Below, one piece after another: positions 6,103 through 7,066 of a stretch of 7,066 nucleotides of DNA. Within the stretch, counting starts at the first letter, position 1. The number at the start of each line of letters is the position of its first letter. The DNA is from Patescibacteria group bacterium (GTDB lineage: Bacteria > Patescibacteriota > Saccharimonadia > CAILAD01 > BJGX01), in the NCBI GenBank assembly GCA_009691555.1, contig SICB01000029.1:1-7066 (forward strand), read 5' to 3'. The notes under the pieces were generated by a model. That model did no database searches. It was given only the letters and a program-made list of their open reading frames with translations, and was not told the DNA's origin. Position numbers and translations under genes: made by a program.

Positions 6103-7066
6103 AGCGCTTCGAGCTCTTTTTGCCAGTTCGCCAAAAGTTCGAAGCTACCCTGCCAAAACTCAGCCGAGCTCATATCGATTCCGACCGACTCCAGCACTTT
6201 TTTGGGATCTTCTGAACCACCAGCACGCAATATATTCTCGATACTCGGTACAAAGCTCTCGCCCTCAGATTTGTACTTGGCATAGAGTGCCATACTCAGC
6301 AGCTCACCAAAATTATAGCTATAACAATAAAACGGCGTATGGATGATGTGCGGAATATAGGACCACTCATAGCGGAACATATCGTCGACCGCAACGCTGT
6401 CACCAAACTGCTCCAAAAGGTTATCGAGCCACATTTGGCTCAAATCTTTTTGCTCGATACCCTTTTGAAGTGCTTCGTGGGCCTGAATTTCGAACTTCAC
6501 AATAAAGTTTTGGCGACAAATCGTGGCGTAGCTATCGGCCATCTTGTCGCTCAAGAGCTGTTTTTTGGTTTCGTTATCCTTAGTTTCGGACAAAATCTTT
6601 TCAAAAAGTATCATCTCGCCAAATGTCGAGGCTGTCTCGGCCAGAGGCAGAGTAGCGTGCTGGGCCGAAATACCATGCCCGTTGGCATAAATACTATGCA
6701 CGCCATGCCCTAGCTCGTGAGCCAAGGTGCTGACATCGCGCATTTTACCGGCGAAATTCAGTAGTACATATGGTGTAACCGACGGCGCTACCGTCATACA
6801 AAATGCGCCGCCGCGCTTGGTGTCGGCAGGGTGCGAATCGATGTGGTTTTGAGCAATGATGGTTTTGGCATTATCGGCAAATGTTGGGCTAAAACTTCTA
6901 AAGGCTGCATCGACTAGCTCGATTGCATCTTGGTAGCTATAGCTCGTGTTGGCCTCACCGATTGGTGCATACAAATCGAACCTTGTTAGCTGGGGCTTGC
7001 CTAGTTGCTTAGCCTTAAACTTAAAATAGCTTTGAAAAACTCCAACATTTTTGCTGCACACATCTA
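6099..7066 (-). CDS. Oligoendopeptidase F-like M3 metallopeptidase, partial: N-terminus beyond right edge
   Basis: The frame stays open to the right edge. About 321 C-terminal residues of a protein usually near 600 are present, so the GTG at 7061 is an internal Val and not the start. Counting that Val as residue 1, the zinc site is HELGH (115-119, with His115, Glu116, His119) in the context DVSTLAHELGHGVHS. The probable third ligand is Glu142 in PLAETAS, and the substrate-binding segment is IIHTPFYCYSYNFGELLS (240-257) with its His and Tyr residues. This is the M3B oligoendopeptidase F pattern: a cytoplasmic zinc enzyme that cuts short peptides. All visible catalytic residues are intact. The stop codon overlaps the HAD start as ATGA. 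The operon's promoter and the peptidase N-terminus lie outside the window. The symbol pepF would be reasonable but is left out because only half the protein is seen. Confidence 0.93.
   Translation of the reverse strand, partial: DVCSKNVGVFQSYFKFKAKQLGKPQLTRFDLYAPIGEANTSYSYQDAIELVDAAFRSFSPTFADNAKTIIAQNHIDSHPADTKRGGAFCMTVAPSVTPYVLLNFAGKMRDVSTLAHELGHGVHSIYANGHGISAQHATLPLAETASTFGEMILFEKILSETKDNETKKQLLSDKMADSYATICRQNFIVKFEIQAHEALQKGIEQKDLSQMWLDNLLEQFGDSVAVDDMFRYEWSYIPHIIHTPFYCYSYNFGELLSMALYAKYKSEGESFVPSIENILRAGGSEDPKKVLESVGIDMSSAEFWQGSFELLANWQKELEAL

Noticed and set aside
6339..6713. Plus-strand 124-residue open frame within the peptidase gene
   Set aside because: Antisense to the conserved M3 zinc-site region; no independent evidence.

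Overview
The window reads as ordinary chromosomal DNA from a small-genome bacterium. It is about 45% GC (estimated by eye), very tightly packed, with ATGA start/stop overlaps between adjacent genes. The style of the proteins (a many-pass membrane histidine kinase with an SHQLxTP-type H-box, a membrane-anchored CapA-like enzyme, a minimal HAD protein) suggests Patescibacteria (CPR), possibly Saccharibacteria. That placement is an impression from protein style, not a proof. TGA is the natural stop of three genes and no in-frame TGA needs to be read through, so the TGA-as-glycine code of Gracilibacteria/SR1 does not apply.

Layout. Bases 1-533 (minus strand) hold the N-terminal part of a short-chain dehydrogenase/reductase that runs off the left edge. 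A 44-base divergent spacer (534-577) separates it from a plus-strand run: msrB (methionine-R-sulfoxide reductase), a flavodoxin-fold oxidoreductase and a small four-helix membrane protein, all overlapping and so almost certainly one operon. After a 118-base AT-rich gap comes a 736-residue membrane histidine kinase. The kinase ends 11 bases from the stop codon of a convergent minus-strand operon. In its transcription order this operon is an M3-family oligoendopeptidase F-like peptidase (cut by the right edge), a short HAD-like protein, and a CapA-like metallophosphatase-fold protein with an N-terminal membrane anchor. Its genes overlap by exactly 4 bases each.

How the genes may work together. 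MsrB and the flavodoxin-fold protein point to redox repair, with the membrane protein as a possible partner of unknown role. The kinase has no response regulator in the window, so its output is unknown. The peptidase/HAD/CapA operon mixes peptide breakdown with a surface-facing CapA-type enzyme, and the link between them is not obvious.

I saw no tRNA, rRNA, CRISPR array, insertion sequence, phage gene or riboswitch. No clear new system stands out. The most useful leads are the three-gene redox operon, the orphan kinase with its odd H-box and upstream region, the unassigned N-terminal region of the CapA protein, and active-site deviations in the SDR and HAD proteins.
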